Positions 38,954-48,427 of a stretch of 64,000 bases of DNA are shown one piece after another. The notes beneath the pieces are model-generated. The model had not been told where the DNA came from, searched no databases, and worked only from the letters and a program-made list of their open reading frames with translations. The DNA is from Clostridium sp. CAG:354_28_25 (GTDB lineage Bacteria; Bacillota; Clostridia; TANB77; CAG-508), in the NCBI GenBank assembly GCA_001915925.1, contig MNRL01000017.1:30248-94247 (forward strand), written 5' to 3'. The position numbers and the translations under genes were made by a program. Position 1 is the stretch's first letter; each line of letters starts with the position of its first letter.

Positions 38954-39502
38954 TTAACTTATAGCATCAACAATTGCTTTTATTATAATATTGTTTTCAT
39001 ATAAATTATGTAGCCATCTGTTAGTTGCAGGAATTTTATATATAATAAAACATATTAATGCAAGAACTGCAATTACACTTACTATAGCAATTACTTTTCT
39101 AATAAAGCCCTGCAATCTTAGTTTTCGTAACTCTTTATTATATTCTTTTTTAAATTGTTTATTTATAGCTTTATTTTTTTCTGCTTCTCTTTGTATATTT
39201 GTATATTGTCTTGCATATACATTACTAATATTATTAACATAGTTTTGATGTTCTACTTGTTTCCTATTTTCCTCTTCTTGTTTAATTCTTGCCATTTTTG
39301 CATCATAAGCTTGCTTCTTTTGAGGATTAGATAAAATTTCATATGCTTCATTTAAACTCTTTATTTTCTCTTCGGCAGCTTTTTTATTTTTTTCTTCTTG
39401 TAAATCTGGATGATATTTTTTAGCTAAGACTTTATATGCTTTATCTATTACTTCCTTAGATGCATTCTCATTAACTTCTAATATTTCATAATAATTTTTC
39501 AT
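38954..39502 (-). CDS. J-domain protein with C-terminal membrane anchor
   Basis: 182 residues. The N-terminal J domain (YYEILEVNENASKEVIDKAY, AKKYHPDLQEEK with the HPD triad, SLNEAYEILSNPQKKQAYD) would stimulate a DnaK-type chaperone. A charged coiled region follows (75-135), then one membrane helix at about 140-160 (VIAIVSVIAVLALICFIIY). It lacks the G/F, zinc-finger and client-binding domains of DnaJ, so it is a class C (DjlA/CbpA-like) co-chaperone at the membrane. Client unknown. Divergent from the DUF4364 gene. Confidence 0.85.
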   Translation of the reverse strand: MKNYYEILEVNENASKEVIDKAYKVLAKKYHPDLQEEKNKKAAEEKIKSLNEAYEILSNPQKKQAYDAKMARIKQEEENRKQVEHQNYVNNISNVYARQYTNIQREAEKNKAINKQFKKEYNKELRKLRLQGFIRKVIAIVSVIAVLALICFIIYKIPATNRWLHNLYENNIIIKAIVDAIS

Positions 39503-39656
39503 TATTCCCTCCGCTGACTAACAATATTCTTAAAAGCAACTATTTAATAATTCAATCAATTGGTATAATTATAACATTTCTTATATAAATAGTATAGTAT
39601 TTTTTGTAGTTTAGTGTTATAATTTCTGTATTATTACATAAGGAGTTGAACAATAA

Positions 39657-40205
39657 ATGAAATTATCTTCTGATAAGGACACGATGGCAGAATTAAAAGC
39701 ACTAATTTTATATATTCTTTATAAAATAAATAAACCTATTACAAATGATGAATTTTTAAAATTAGTATTAACGATAACAGATATTAATTATTTTTACTTC
39801 CAACAGTTTTTATTAGATTTGATGTCAGCAGAATATATATCTTCCAAAAAAATAGATGACAATACTCTTTATAAAATAACACCAAAAGGTATAGAGGCTT
39901 TAAGATTAACAGGTGACATGATTCCTGGTATTTTAAAATTAAAAGTAGATAAAAATTTCAAAAACGAATTAAATATAATAGAAAATGAAGTTTCCGTTTC
40001 AGCAGAATATATTCCTAAAAATGATAAATCTTTTAAAATTTTTTGTAAAATTACAGAAAATGGTGAAACAGTGTTCGAAATAAGAACCCTTGCTGGATCT
40101 AGTGAACACGCAAAACGAATTGTAGATAATTGGAAAAATAATGCTACAGATATATATCCTAAAATTATGAAAGCTTTAAATTGCGAAGATGAAGAAAATA
40201 ATTAA
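39657..40205 (+). CDS. DUF4364 family protein, winged-helix-like
   Basis: 182 residues. The N-terminal ~85 residues (KALILYILYKINKPITNDEF, then FLLDLMSAEYISSKKID and LYKITPKGIEALRLTG) have the layout of a winged-helix domain like the PadR and DUF4364 families. The C-terminal ~90 residues are a mixed beta domain (FKIFCKITENGETVFEIRTL). DUF4364 proteins are common in Clostridia and thought to be transcription regulators; targets unknown. Stands alone, ending in a strong terminator. Confidence 0.8.
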   Translation: MKLSSDKDTMAELKALILYILYKINKPITNDEFLKLVLTITDINYFYFQQFLLDLMSAEYISSKKIDDNTLYKITPKGIEALRLTGDMIPGILKLKVDKNFKNELNIIENEVSVSAEYIPKNDKSFKIFCKITENGETVFEIRTLAGSSEHAKRIVDNWKNNATDIYPKIMKALNCEDEENN

Positions 40206-40220
40206 ATATTTTTACTTGCA

Positions 40221-40253
40221 AAAACACAGTATATAAAATATATACTGTGTTTT
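40221..40253. terminator. Bidirectional terminator between DUF4364 and trmH-like genes
   Basis: AAAACACAGTATATA (40221-40235) and TATATACTGTGTTTT (40239-40253), a perfect 15-bp stem with a 3-nt loop and T-rich 3' end. Serves both convergent genes. Confidence 0.92.
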
Positions 40254-40256
40254 TAT

Positions 40257-41084
40257 TTACAAATCGGGATTTAAGGAACGTCCCCGAATCCCTATCCGAA
40301 TCCCGATTTTTCTTCTTACATATTCATAAACTATAATGCTTGTCGCAACTGATGCGTTTAAACTTTCTGTTTTTCCTAGCATTGGAATAATAATTTTTTC
40401 GTCAGCCATATCTAATAATTCTTTAGATATTCCATTTGATTCGTTTCCAATTACTAGTATTTTTTTAGTATAATCTATTTCATAAATATTTTTACTTGCT
40501 GTTAGGTCTGTACACATAACTTTATATTTATGTCTTTTCATTTCTTTTAAAGTTTCTTTAAGATTTTCTGCTTCTACTATATTAACTCTAAAAATTGCTC
40601 CCATTGTAGATCTTACAACTTTCGGATTATATGCATCAACCGTATCTTTAGATACTACAACTTGGGACAAATTTGCACTATCTAAAGTTCGTAATATAGT
40701 TCCTAAATTTCCTGGATCTTGCAGACCATCTAATGCCACAATTATATCTTCATTATAATTAATATCCTTTTTGTTGTTTTTTTCTACTACTGCTAATATT
40801 CCTTGTGGTTTAGAAACATCTGTAAGACCTTCAAAAATCTTTTTGCTTACATACAAACAATCATATTTAGCTATCTCATACAAAAGTTTTTCATCTATTA
40901 TGTTATTAGCAAGACATTCCTCGCATATTACAATTTTTTTAATGACAGCTTTTTCTTGAATAGCTTCCTTTAATATTTTTATACCTTCTATTATATATTC
41001 ATTATTTAAATCTCTATATTTTCTTTCCTTTAGTTTTTTTATACTTTTTATATTTTCATTATCTTTACTAGTAATAATTTGCAT
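40257..41084 (-). CDS. TrmH-family (SpoU) RNA 2'-O-ribose methyltransferase
   Basis: 275 residues. Methylates a ribose in rRNA or tRNA; the target base is not evident. The N-terminal substrate-binding domain (NEYIIEGIKILKEAI) is followed by the knotted SPOUT domain: ALDGLQDPGNLGTILRTLDS (motif 1), VIGNESNGISKELL (motif 2) and IPMLGKTESLNASVATSII (motif 3). The last ~16 residues (KIGIRIGIRGRSLNPDL) are encoded by copy D of the GGGGACGTTCC palindrome and look like an acquired tail. It is followed upstream by mfd with a 9-nt gap. Confidence 0.92.
   Translation of the reverse strand: MQIITSKDNENIKSIKKLKERKYRDLNNEYIIEGIKILKEAIQEKAVIKKIVICEECLANNIIDEKLLYEIAKYDCLYVSKKIFEGLTDVSKPQGILAVVEKNNKKDINYNEDIIVALDGLQDPGNLGTILRTLDSANLSQVVVSKDTVDAYNPKVVRSTMGAIFRVNIVEAENLKETLKEMKRHKYKVMCTDLTASKNIYEIDYTKKILVIGNESNGISKELLDMADEKIIIPMLGKTESLNASVATSIIVYEYVRRKIGIRIGIRGRSLNPDL
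40261..40309 (-). repeat. GGGGACGTTCC palindrome, copy D, inside the 3' end of the trmH-like gene
   Basis: Outer arms AAATCGGGATT (40261-40271) and AATCCCGATTT (40299-40309); the core 40266-40292 reads GGGATTC, GGGGACGTTCC, TTAAATCCC on the minus strand. A partial duplication (CGGATAGGGATT) lies inside. It is in frame and supplies the C-terminal codons and ends 2 nt before the stop. Confidence 0.8.
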
Positions 41085-41093
41085 TCTTACCTC

Positions 41094-44000
41094 CTAGTTT
41101 TCGCATAAGAATTTTAAGAATTCTTTAATACTAAACAAAATCTTATCATCTGATAATTCCTCTATTTTGTATGTAATATATGGGTCTTTTCCTGGGGAAA
41201 ATTTAATTTTATTTCTATACTCTTTAAGTAATTTATCCACAATATCAAATTTAAAACTCTCACCTTCAAAAGAAAATACCACTCCATTAGCTTTTTGTTG
41301 AATTCTAAAAATATGTAGTTTCTTAGCTAAAGACTTTATCCTTGCAATATTTAATAGATTTTCTACCTCTGCTGGAATCTCGCCATAAATATCAATCATT
41401 TCATCTATTATATTTTGAATATCCTCTTCTGTCCTACACAAAGCAATATCTTGATAAATTTTTATCTTTTGGCTTGAATCTGTTATATAACTGTCTGGAA
41501 TATAGCTTGATACATTTAAGTCTATTTGTACATCTTTTTCCTCTTCTTCTTGAGGAATATCTTTCATTTCCTTTATAACTTGATCTAATAAATTGCAATA
41601 TGTATCATAACCAACTTGTTCCATATGACCATGTTGTATTTCCCCAAGCATACTTCCTGCTCCTCTTATTTCTAAGTCTCTCATCGCAATCTTAAATCCA
41701 GAACCAAACTCTGTAAATTCCTTCATCGCTTTTAATCTTTTATCTGCAACTTCTGATAATAGCTTATCCCTCTTATAAGTAATATATGCATATGCTTGTG
41801 CATCACTTCTTCCAACTCTTCCTCTTATTTGATACAACTGAGCTAAGCCTAATCTATCTGCATTTTCTACAATTATCGTATTTGCATTTGGAATATCAAT
41901 TCCAGATTCTAAAATTGTTGTACAAACTAATACATTTGTTTCACCATTAATAAAATCAAGCATTATATTCTCTAACTCATTACCAGACATTTTGCCATGT
42001 GCATAACTTACTTTTGCTTCTGGCACTAATTTTAATATTTCATTTGCCTTTCTTTCTATCCCTTCTACATTATTGTATAAATAAAATACTTGACCCTCTC
42101 TTTCTAACTCTTTTGTAATGGCTTCTTTTACTACTTCTTCATCATATTCTAATACATATGTCTGTACAGGCTTTCTATTTTGAGGTGGTTCATATATTAT
42201 AGACATATCTCTTACACCAACTATCGACATATGTAATGTTCTTGGAATCGGTGTAGCAGTCATTGTTAATACATCGATACTATTTTTATATTCTTTTATT
42301 TTTTCTTTATCTTTAACACCAAATCTGTGCTCTTCATCTATTATCAATAGGCCTAAATCTTTAAACTCAATATCTTTACTTAATATTCTATGTGTGCCTA
42401 TAACAATATCTATTTCACCTAATTTTAGTTTTCTAATGATTTCTTGTTGCTCTTTTTTAGTTCTAAATCTATTCAAAACTTCTATATTAACTGGAAAATC
42501 TTGCATTCTTTCTTTAAAACTTTTAAATTGTTGATCTGCAAGAACTGTAGTAGGTACTAAATATGCAACCTGCTTTTGGTCCATAACAGCTTTAAATGCA
42601 GCTCTAATTGCTACTTCTGTTTTACCATAACCAACGTCACCACATAATAACCTATCCATTGGCTTTTGCAATTCCATGTCTTTTTTTATTTCTTCGATAC
42701 ATCTTAATTGATCATCTGTTTCTTGGTACATAAAGCTATTTTCAAATTCTTGTTGCCAAGGAGTATCTTTAGAAAAAGCATAGCCTTTAGATTTTTGTCT
42801 TTTTGCATATAATTCGATTAATTCTTGTGCAACTTCTCTTAAATTCTTCTTTACTCTTTCTTTAGTATTTTCCCATTCTTTACTTCCAAGTCTGTTAATC
42901 TTTGGAAGAGCATCTCCTCCTCCAATATATTTTTTTACATTATCTAATTGGTCTGTTGGTACATAGAGCATATCATCATTTTTATATTTTATTTTTATAT
43001 AATCTTTTGTTGTTTTATCTGTAACAATAGTATTTACTCCAACGAATTGACCTATACCATGAATTTTATGTACTACATAATCTCCTTGTTTTAACTCTGA
43101 GAAAATAATTTTTTCGGCTTCATTAAAAAGCTTACTTGCTTTTCTTCTTTTTCTTTTTTCTATACTAATTAAATCATTTGCTACTATTACTAAAATATTA
43201 GCCTCATAACTTTCATAGCCTTGTTCTAGACTTCCTACAATAATTTTTACAGCAATTCCATTGCTTATTTCAGAATATCTTAAATCTTCCTTATATTCAG
43301 AAATAATTTCATTTTCATCTAAAACAGCCTGTAATTTTTTAGCCTTTTCTTTAGAATTAACATATAAATATAGTTTTTTACCTTCAGCTTTTGCTTTTAG
43401 AATATCATCGATAAATTTATTAAAGTCTGATCTATTATAATTTAATGTTCTAAATCTAAAATAATATTTTTCAGCTTCTGAACTATCTCCCAAATCATCA
43501 GAAATTAAATATATCTTTTTCAACTCATTAATATTATTAGAGAACTCTTCTATACTTATATAATTTTCTAACGCATTTGGTATTATTCTTTCTCTTTCTA
43601 CCAAAGCATTTTCTATGCCTTCTATATCTTTTAATATATTTTTCCCTCTAGCTAAGATTTTCTTTGGTTCTTCTAAAAATAAAATGTATTTTTCTGTAAT
43701 ATAATCTAATAAAGTAGCTTTTTTGCTATAAAAGAATTTAAAGTATTTATCAACTTTTGAAATATACTCGCCTGTCTTGATTAATTCTATATCTTCTTTA
43801 ACATTATTTTTTTGATTCTCTGTATACTCAGTTATATTGTTTAATATTTTATTGCAAACTTCTTCTAAGCTGTTCTCTAATAAATATTCATGTAATGGAT
43901 TTATTTCTACTTCTTGAATCATCTCTATAGATCTTTGAGTTTGTATATCAAATTTTCTAATAGAATCTACTTCATCACCCCAAAATTCTATCCTTATTCC

Positions 44001-44561
44001 ATATTTATTATCAAATGATAAATCTAAAATTCCACCTCTACTGCTAAATTCACCTTTTCCATCTATCATTTCTGTTTTAGTATAACCTAACATAGAAATT
44101 TTTCTTTTTAATTCTTCTAAATCGTAAGTTTCTCCAACTTTTACAGATATTTTATTTTTAAATAAAATATCTTCTGAAATTATTGGTTGTAATAAAGCTT
44201 CGATAGAACACACTAAAACCTTAATTTTTCCATTTTTAATATTTTTTAAAACTTCTATTCTTTCATATGGAAGTTCTTTGCTTTCTGCAACATAATCATA
44301 TGTTAGTATTTCTCTTTTTGGAAAAAAGAACACTCCATTAATATAACTTCTTATTTCTTCTGCGAGTTTTTTTGCTTGCAATTCATTATATGTTATAAGA
44401 CATACCGGTCTTTTTATATTTTCTTCTGTAGAAGCTACAATTTGTAGTGTTCCCACGCCAGCTAACCCCAATATTGATATTGGGGCATTTGATTTTTTTA
44501 TTCTTTCTAAATATTCATTAAATTTGTCCGATTTAGTAAGTTCTGCTAATACTGGATTCAT
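41094..44561 (-). CDS. mfd: Transcription-repair coupling factor Mfd
   Basis: 1155 residues. Removes RNA polymerase stalled at DNA damage and recruits UvrA. In order: UvrB-like N-terminal domains, the RNA-polymerase-interacting CarD-like domain (ELKQGDYVVHKIHGIGQFVG, about residue 490), the translocase motor with Walker A (LLCGDVGYGKTEVAIRAAFK, about 630), DEEH box (LLIIDEEHRFGVK), TATPIPRTLHMS and RGRVGRSDAQAYAY, and the C-terminal TRCF domain. Full length. uvrC lies at 15-16.7 kb. Confidence 0.98.
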   Translation of the reverse strand: MNPVLAELTKSDKFNEYLERIKKSNAPISILGLAGVGTLQIVASTEENIKRPVCLITYNELQAKKLAEEIRSYINGVFFFPKREILTYDYVAESKELPYERIEVLKNIKNGKIKVLVCSIEALLQPIISEDILFKNKISVKVGETYDLEELKRKISMLGYTKTEMIDGKGEFSSRGGILDLSFDNKYGIRIEFWGDEVDSIRKFDIQTQRSIEMIQEVEINPLHEYLLENSLEEVCNKILNNITEYTENQKNNVKEDIELIKTGEYISKVDKYFKFFYSKKATLLDYITEKYILFLEEPKKILARGKNILKDIEGIENALVERERIIPNALENYISIEEFSNNINELKKIYLISDDLGDSSEAEKYYFRFRTLNYNRSDFNKFIDDILKAKAEGKKLYLYVNSKEKAKKLQAVLDENEIISEYKEDLRYSEISNGIAVKIIVGSLEQGYESYEANILVIVANDLISIEKRKRRKASKLFNEAEKIIFSELKQGDYVVHKIHGIGQFVGVNTIVTDKTTKDYIKIKYKNDDMLYVPTDQLDNVKKYIGGGDALPKINRLGSKEWENTKERVKKNLREVAQELIELYAKRQKSKGYAFSKDTPWQQEFENSFMYQETDDQLRCIEEIKKDMELQKPMDRLLCGDVGYGKTEVAIRAAFKAVMDQKQVAYLVPTTVLADQQFKSFKERMQDFPVNIEVLNRFRTKKEQQEIIRKLKLGEIDIVIGTHRILSKDIEFKDLGLLIIDEEHRFGVKDKEKIKEYKNSIDVLTMTATPIPRTLHMSIVGVRDMSIIYEPPQNRKPVQTYVLEYDEEVVKEAITKELEREGQVFYLYNNVEGIERKANEILKLVPEAKVSYAHGKMSGNELENIMLDFINGETNVLVCTTILESGIDIPNANTIIVENADRLGLAQLYQIRGRVGRSDAQAYAYITYKRDKLLSEVADKRLKAMKEFTEFGSGFKIAMRDLEIRGAGSMLGEIQHGHMEQVGYDTYCNLLDQVIKEMKDIPQEEEEKDVQIDLNVSSYIPDSYITDSSQKIKIYQDIALCRTEEDIQNIIDEMIDIYGEIPAEVENLLNIARIKSLAKKLHIFRIQQKANGVVFSFEGESFKFDIVDKLLKEYRNKIKFSPGKDPYITYKIEELSDDKILFSIKEFLKFLCEN

Positions 44562-44650
44562 ATTTCTCTCCTTTAACAGTATATATTATATAATATTTTC
44601 CAAAAAATTGAAATATATATATTAATAAATATTCAATTTAAGGAGAACCT

Positions 44651-45721
44651 ATGAAGATACTTACTTTTTCATTTAGAAAAAACTTTTTTAGTATTATTTT
44701 TGTACTTTTTACAATATTACTTGTATTATTCTCTTCATCTAACCTGGCCTCTGCCAAAAACGGATTATATTTATGGGCAAATAATATTATTCCTGCTCTT
44801 TTTCCATTCTTTATCGCTACAGAACTTTTAAGCCATACAAATGTAATAGCCATTCTAGGTAAATTTTTTAATAAATTTATGAGACCACTATTTAACGTTC
44901 CTGGAGAAGGTAGTTATCCATTAATTATGGGAATTGTTAGTGGATACCCTGTTGGTGCAAAAATTGTATGCGATTTAAGAAATAAAAATATTTTAACTAA
45001 ACCAGAAGCAGAACGTCTATTAGCATTTACTAATAACTCTGGTCCTCTATTTATTCTAGGAACAATTGGTATTGGACTTTTTAAAGATACCACAACAGGA
45101 ATTATATTATTAGTTACTCATATTTTAGCTTCATTAACAGTAGGTATTATTTTTAGATTTTGGAAATATAAAGATGTAAATATTGGAACTTCCTCTTCTA
45201 CAACTCATATTACAAATACTATTGTTAATCGTTCTAATATTGGAGATATCTTATCTACAGCAATAAAGAATTCTATCTTTACAATACTAAATATTGGTGG
45301 ATTTATTGTTCTTTTTTCTGTAATTATCTCTATTTTTAATAGGACACATATTATAGCTTTAAGTAGTGCCATATTAAATCCATTATTTAATTTATTACAT
45401 ATCACCCCTGACTTTGCTCAAGGTATTTTAAATGGTTTTTTAGAAATAACTAATGGGCTACAACAAATAAGTAGTATTCCTATAAAAAATATTTCTTTTA
45501 GCATCATAATTTGTACATTTATATTAGGGTTTGGTGGAATATCTGTTTTATTGCAAGTATATAGTTTCACTGCTAAATCAGATGTTTCAATTAAATCATA
45601 TATTTTAGGCAAATTTTTACAAGGACTTATTGCTGCTTTTTATACTTTTTTAGCATTTCATTTTTTTAGTTTTTTATCTTTAGATTTAAGTAATATTGTT
45701 AGTATTTTTGAATATGTATAA
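44651..45721 (+). CDS. ylbJ: Sporulation integral membrane protein YlbJ
   Basis: 356 residues, about eight to nine membrane helices. YlbJ is a sigma-E-controlled protein needed for spore cortex formation in Bacillus. Conserved NNIIPALFPFFIATELLSH, IMGIVSGYPVGAKIVCDLRN (Gly-Tyr-Pro-x-Gly-Ala), TNNSGPLFILGTIGIGLF and GFGGISVLLQV place it in the nucleoside-recognition-like (Gate) YlbJ family. AGGAG precedes the ATG. It is followed 16 nt later by a small gene of unknown function. Confidence 0.93.
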   Translation: MKILTFSFRKNFFSIIFVLFTILLVLFSSSNLASAKNGLYLWANNIIPALFPFFIATELLSHTNVIAILGKFFNKFMRPLFNVPGEGSYPLIMGIVSGYPVGAKIVCDLRNKNILTKPEAERLLAFTNNSGPLFILGTIGIGLFKDTTTGIILLVTHILASLTVGIIFRFWKYKDVNIGTSSSTTHITNTIVNRSNIGDILSTAIKNSIFTILNIGGFIVLFSVIISIFNRTHIIALSSAILNPLFNLLHITPDFAQGILNGFLEITNGLQQISSIPIKNISFSIIICTFILGFGGISVLLQVYSFTAKSDVSIKSYILGKFLQGLIAAFYTFLAFHFFSFLSLDLSNIVSIFEYV

Positions 45722-45737
45722 CTAGGAGGTTGATTTT

Positions 45738-45926
45738 ATGGATAAAAATATTGATTTTTCAAATTTAAATGGATATCAATCATACGATTTTCCTGATCCT
45801 GAAAATTTCTTTAATCCCATGAATCAATATGAACAAGGATATATGTACTATAAATGTTTATGTATGCAAATGGACTATAAAATAAAATGCAAAGAATATG
45901 AAAAGATGTGTAATGGAAAAAGTTGA
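45738..45926 (+). CDS. Small Tyr/Cys/Asn-rich protein of unknown function
   Basis: 62 residues, with GGAGG 8 nt before the ATG. The N-terminal half is Asn/Phe/Asp/Pro-rich (FSNLNGYQSYDFPDPENFFN); the C-terminal half carries four cysteines and many Tyr/Lys (MYYKCLCMQMDYKIKCKEYE). No membrane helix. The composition is like small coat-type spore proteins, and the gene is in operon with ylbJ, so a sporulation role is reasonable but unproven. The stop codon lies inside the terminator stem. Confidence 0.65.
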   Translation: MDKNIDFSNLNGYQSYDFPDPENFFNPMNQYEQGYMYYKCLCMQMDYKIKCKEYEKMCNGKS

Positions 45927-45955
45927 TAGAAATTTTTGTTTTCTATCAACTTTTT
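45917..45955. terminator. Bidirectional terminator between the ylbJ unit and pdp
   Basis: AAAAAGTTGATAGAAA (45917-45932) and TTTCTATCAACTTTTT (45940-45955) form a perfect 16-bp stem with A/T flanks; it overlaps the last codons of the small gene at 45738. Confidence 0.93.
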
Positions 45956-45960
45956 CTTAT

Positions 45961-47262
45961 TTATTCTATTATATCGATAATTGTATTTTCTTCTATTTTT
46001 TCTTGACCAATTTTGTATATTCTTAGAAGTTCATTTTCTGTATCTTTAGCTTTCTCCCTATCATTTGCATATATCGTAGCTAATTTGTCACCTTTATTTA
46101 CAAAATCTCCTATTTTCTTATTTAAAATAATTCCTACTTGTAAATCAATTTTGTCCTTTTTAGTTTTTCTTCCTGCACCTAGCTCGCATGATAATTTACC
46201 TATTTCTTCAGCATTAATTTCTTGCACATATCCTTCAGTAGTCGAAATCACTTCTTGTATTATTTTAGCTTTTTCAAATTTAGTTACATCTTTAACATAT
46301 TCTATATCTCCACCTTGATTTTGCACAAGCTCGATAAACTTACTATATGCTTTACCATTTTGTATATTTTCTAATAACATTTTTTTATTTTCTTCTATAT
46401 TTGCACCTTTTCCTGCTAGTTTAACCATATACGCACCAAGTTCTAATACAACTTGTTTTAAGTCTTCTGGCATCTTACCTTGTAAAAATTCTATAGCTTC
46501 TATTATCTCTAAACTATTTCCAACTGTAAATCCAAGTGGTTCATTCATATTAGTAATTACACATACAGTTTCTCTATTAGCTAAATTTCCTATCTCTATC
46601 ATAGTTCTTGAAAGTTCTCTTGCATCTTCTATTTTTTTCATAAAAGCACCAAAACCACAAGTAACATCTAAAACAATTTTATTCGCTCCACTTGCAATTT
46701 TTTTACTCATTATACTAGAAGCTATTAGTGGAATACTTTCTGTACAGGCAATAGTATCTCTTAATGCATATATTTTTTTATCAGCAGGTGCTAAATTAAG
46801 TGTTTGTGTAATTAAACTTATACCTATATTTTTTACATTATCTATAAATTCTTTTTCAGAAATTCCTGTATTATAACCTGGAATAGCCTCAATCTTATCT
46901 GCAGTTCCACCAGTATATCCTAAACCTCTGCCAGACATTTTAGCAACAGGAATACCTAATGATGCAATTAGCGGTGCTAAAATTATAGTAACCTTATCTC
47001 CAACTCCTCCAGTACTGTGTTTGTCTACAACATTCTCTCCTAATTCTGATAAATCTAACATATCACCAGAACTAGCCATGGCCATGGTTAAGTCTTTGGT
47101 TTCTCTATAGCTCATACCATTTATATATATTGCCATAACTAATGCTGCTGCTTGATAGTCCTCTATATTATTATTGGTGTAGTCTTTTATAAAAAAATTT
47201 ATTTCATCGGTATTTAATTCTTTACCATCTCTTTTTTTAGCAATAATATCTATAATATTCAT
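45961..47262 (-). CDS. pdp: Pyrimidine-nucleoside phosphorylase
   Basis: 433 residues from the ATG at 47262 (GGAG 6 nt upstream). Cleaves uridine and thymidine with phosphate. MNIIDIIAKKRDGKELNTDE, VDKHSTGGVGDKVTIILAPL, KMSGRGLGYTGGTADKIEAI and the C-terminal PYNP domain (VGIILNKKIGDFVNKGDKLA) are diagnostic; length matches pyrimidine-nucleoside phosphorylase rather than the anthranilate transferase relatives. With deoD at 13 kb it covers both arms of nucleoside salvage. Followed upstream by rnhB (23-nt gap). Confidence 0.95.
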   Translation of the reverse strand: MNIIDIIAKKRDGKELNTDEINFFIKDYTNNNIEDYQAAALVMAIYINGMSYRETKDLTMAMASSGDMLDLSELGENVVDKHSTGGVGDKVTIILAPLIASLGIPVAKMSGRGLGYTGGTADKIEAIPGYNTGISEKEFIDNVKNIGISLITQTLNLAPADKKIYALRDTIACTESIPLIASSIMSKKIASGANKIVLDVTCGFGAFMKKIEDARELSRTMIEIGNLANRETVCVITNMNEPLGFTVGNSLEIIEAIEFLQGKMPEDLKQVVLELGAYMVKLAGKGANIEENKKMLLENIQNGKAYSKFIELVQNQGGDIEYVKDVTKFEKAKIIQEVISTTEGYVQEINAEEIGKLSCELGAGRKTKKDKIDLQVGIILNKKIGDFVNKGDKLATIYANDREKAKDTENELLRIYKIGQEKIEENTIIDIIE

Positions 47263-47285
47263 TTCTATCTCCAATATTTATCTTT

Positions 47286-47915
47286 TTAATCAACAAAATG
47301 TTTTATAAATGTTTTTCTATGTATTGGGCATGGACCATATTCCTTAAGAGCCTCTATATGAGCTTTTGTCCCATATCCCTTATGTTTTGCAAATCCGTAC
47401 TGTGGATATACTTCGTCCCATTCTCTCATTATTCTATCCCTTGTAACCTTTGCAAGTATTGATGCTGCAGAAATACTATAGCATTTTGCATCACCTTTTA
47501 TTATAGAATCATATTTTATATTACAAGTATCTATCCCATTTAATGCATCAACTAAAATTAATTCTGGTTTTGTTTTTAACCCTTGTATTGCCTCTGTAAC
47601 ACCTTTCTTAGTAGCATTAAGAATATTAAGTTCATCAATATCTTGCTTATCTATTATTGCAACAGACCAGCTTATCGCATTTTCTATTATTTCATCATAT
47701 AATTTTTCTCTTTTCTTTTCAGAAACCTTTTTAGAATCATTTATTCCTTCTATCATAGAATCCTCAGGCATTATTACACATCCAATAACAACAGGTCCAG
47801 CTAGTGGACCTCTTCCTGCTTCATCTATTCCAGCAATATATTTTATACCATTTTTATGATACTCAAGTTCTATTTTCTTTAGTTCTTTTAATCTTTCTTC
47901 TTCCTTCTCTTTCAT
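47286..47915 (-). CDS. rnhB: Ribonuclease HII
   Basis: 209 residues. Removes RNA from RNA-DNA hybrids, including single ribonucleotides. Active-site motifs: YIAGIDEAGRGPLAGPVVIG (Asp-Glu pair), LILVDALNGI with the third Asp, KGDAKCYSISAASILAKVTR and the fourth carboxylate in REWDEVYPQYGFAKHKGYGT. A short charged N-terminal helix precedes the core. GGAGG precedes the ATG. Confidence 0.96.
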   Translation of the reverse strand: MKEKEEERLKELKKIELEYHKNGIKYIAGIDEAGRGPLAGPVVIGCVIMPEDSMIEGINDSKKVSEKKREKLYDEIIENAISWSVAIIDKQDIDELNILNATKKGVTEAIQGLKTKPELILVDALNGIDTCNIKYDSIIKGDAKCYSISAASILAKVTRDRIMREWDEVYPQYGFAKHKGYGTKAHIEALKEYGPCPIHRKTFIKHFVD

Positions 47916-47925
47916 TTTTCCTCCG

Positions 47926-48363
47926 TTATTTTACTACTAAATTGCTAATATCTGTTAAAGAATAAACAATATTGTTATCATCAGTTTTATATCCATCTAA
48001 ATAATAAACTTCTTCAGTTTCATAATTTATAACAAAATCTTTTTCCTGTTTTATTTCTGTAACCTCTAATTCTTCTAAATCCTCTTTAGATAAAATTCTT
48101 ATCTTTCCATTATCTTCTATATTTAATTTTTTTAAATCATCTTCCGGAATTTCTTTTCCTATATAATCACTTGTATTATTTACTTTATTTCTTTCATTTA
48201 TAACTTTTGCTTTAGCTTGAATTTGTAACATTGTAGTACTTAAACTTTGTAATTCTTGTTCGTGTAAGTTGTTTTTTATATAAAATACTGCTCCTATTAC
48301 TAATATTACTATTACTAAAACAATTAATATTAATTTAAGATTTAAGAATCCTTTTTTTCTCAT
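47926..48363 (-). CDS. Membrane-anchored protein, weakly pseudopilin-like
   Basis: 145 residues from the ATG at 48363 (GGAGGG upstream). The N-terminus MRKKGFLNLKLILIVLVIVI has the basic-Gly-Phe-hydrophobic layout of type IV prepilins, but Lys replaces the conserved Glu5. An exported domain of about 105 residues follows (LQSLSTTMLQIQAKAKVINE, DFVINYETEEVYYLDGYKTD). The YETEEVYYLDGY stretch resembles short beta-hairpins in some pseudopilins. No prepilin peptidase or pilus genes are near. Function unknown; in operon with rnhB. Confidence 0.6.
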   Translation of the reverse strand: MRKKGFLNLKLILIVLVIVILVIGAVFYIKNNLHEQELQSLSTTMLQIQAKAKVINERNKVNNTSDYIGKEIPEDDLKKLNIEDNGKIRILSKEDLEELEVTEIKQEKDFVINYETEEVYYLDGYKTDDNNIVYSLTDISNLVVK

Positions 48364-48427
48364 AATTCCCTCCAATTTTTCTTATTATATCTTCTTTTTT
48401 GCATTATTACAATAAAGAAATACACAT

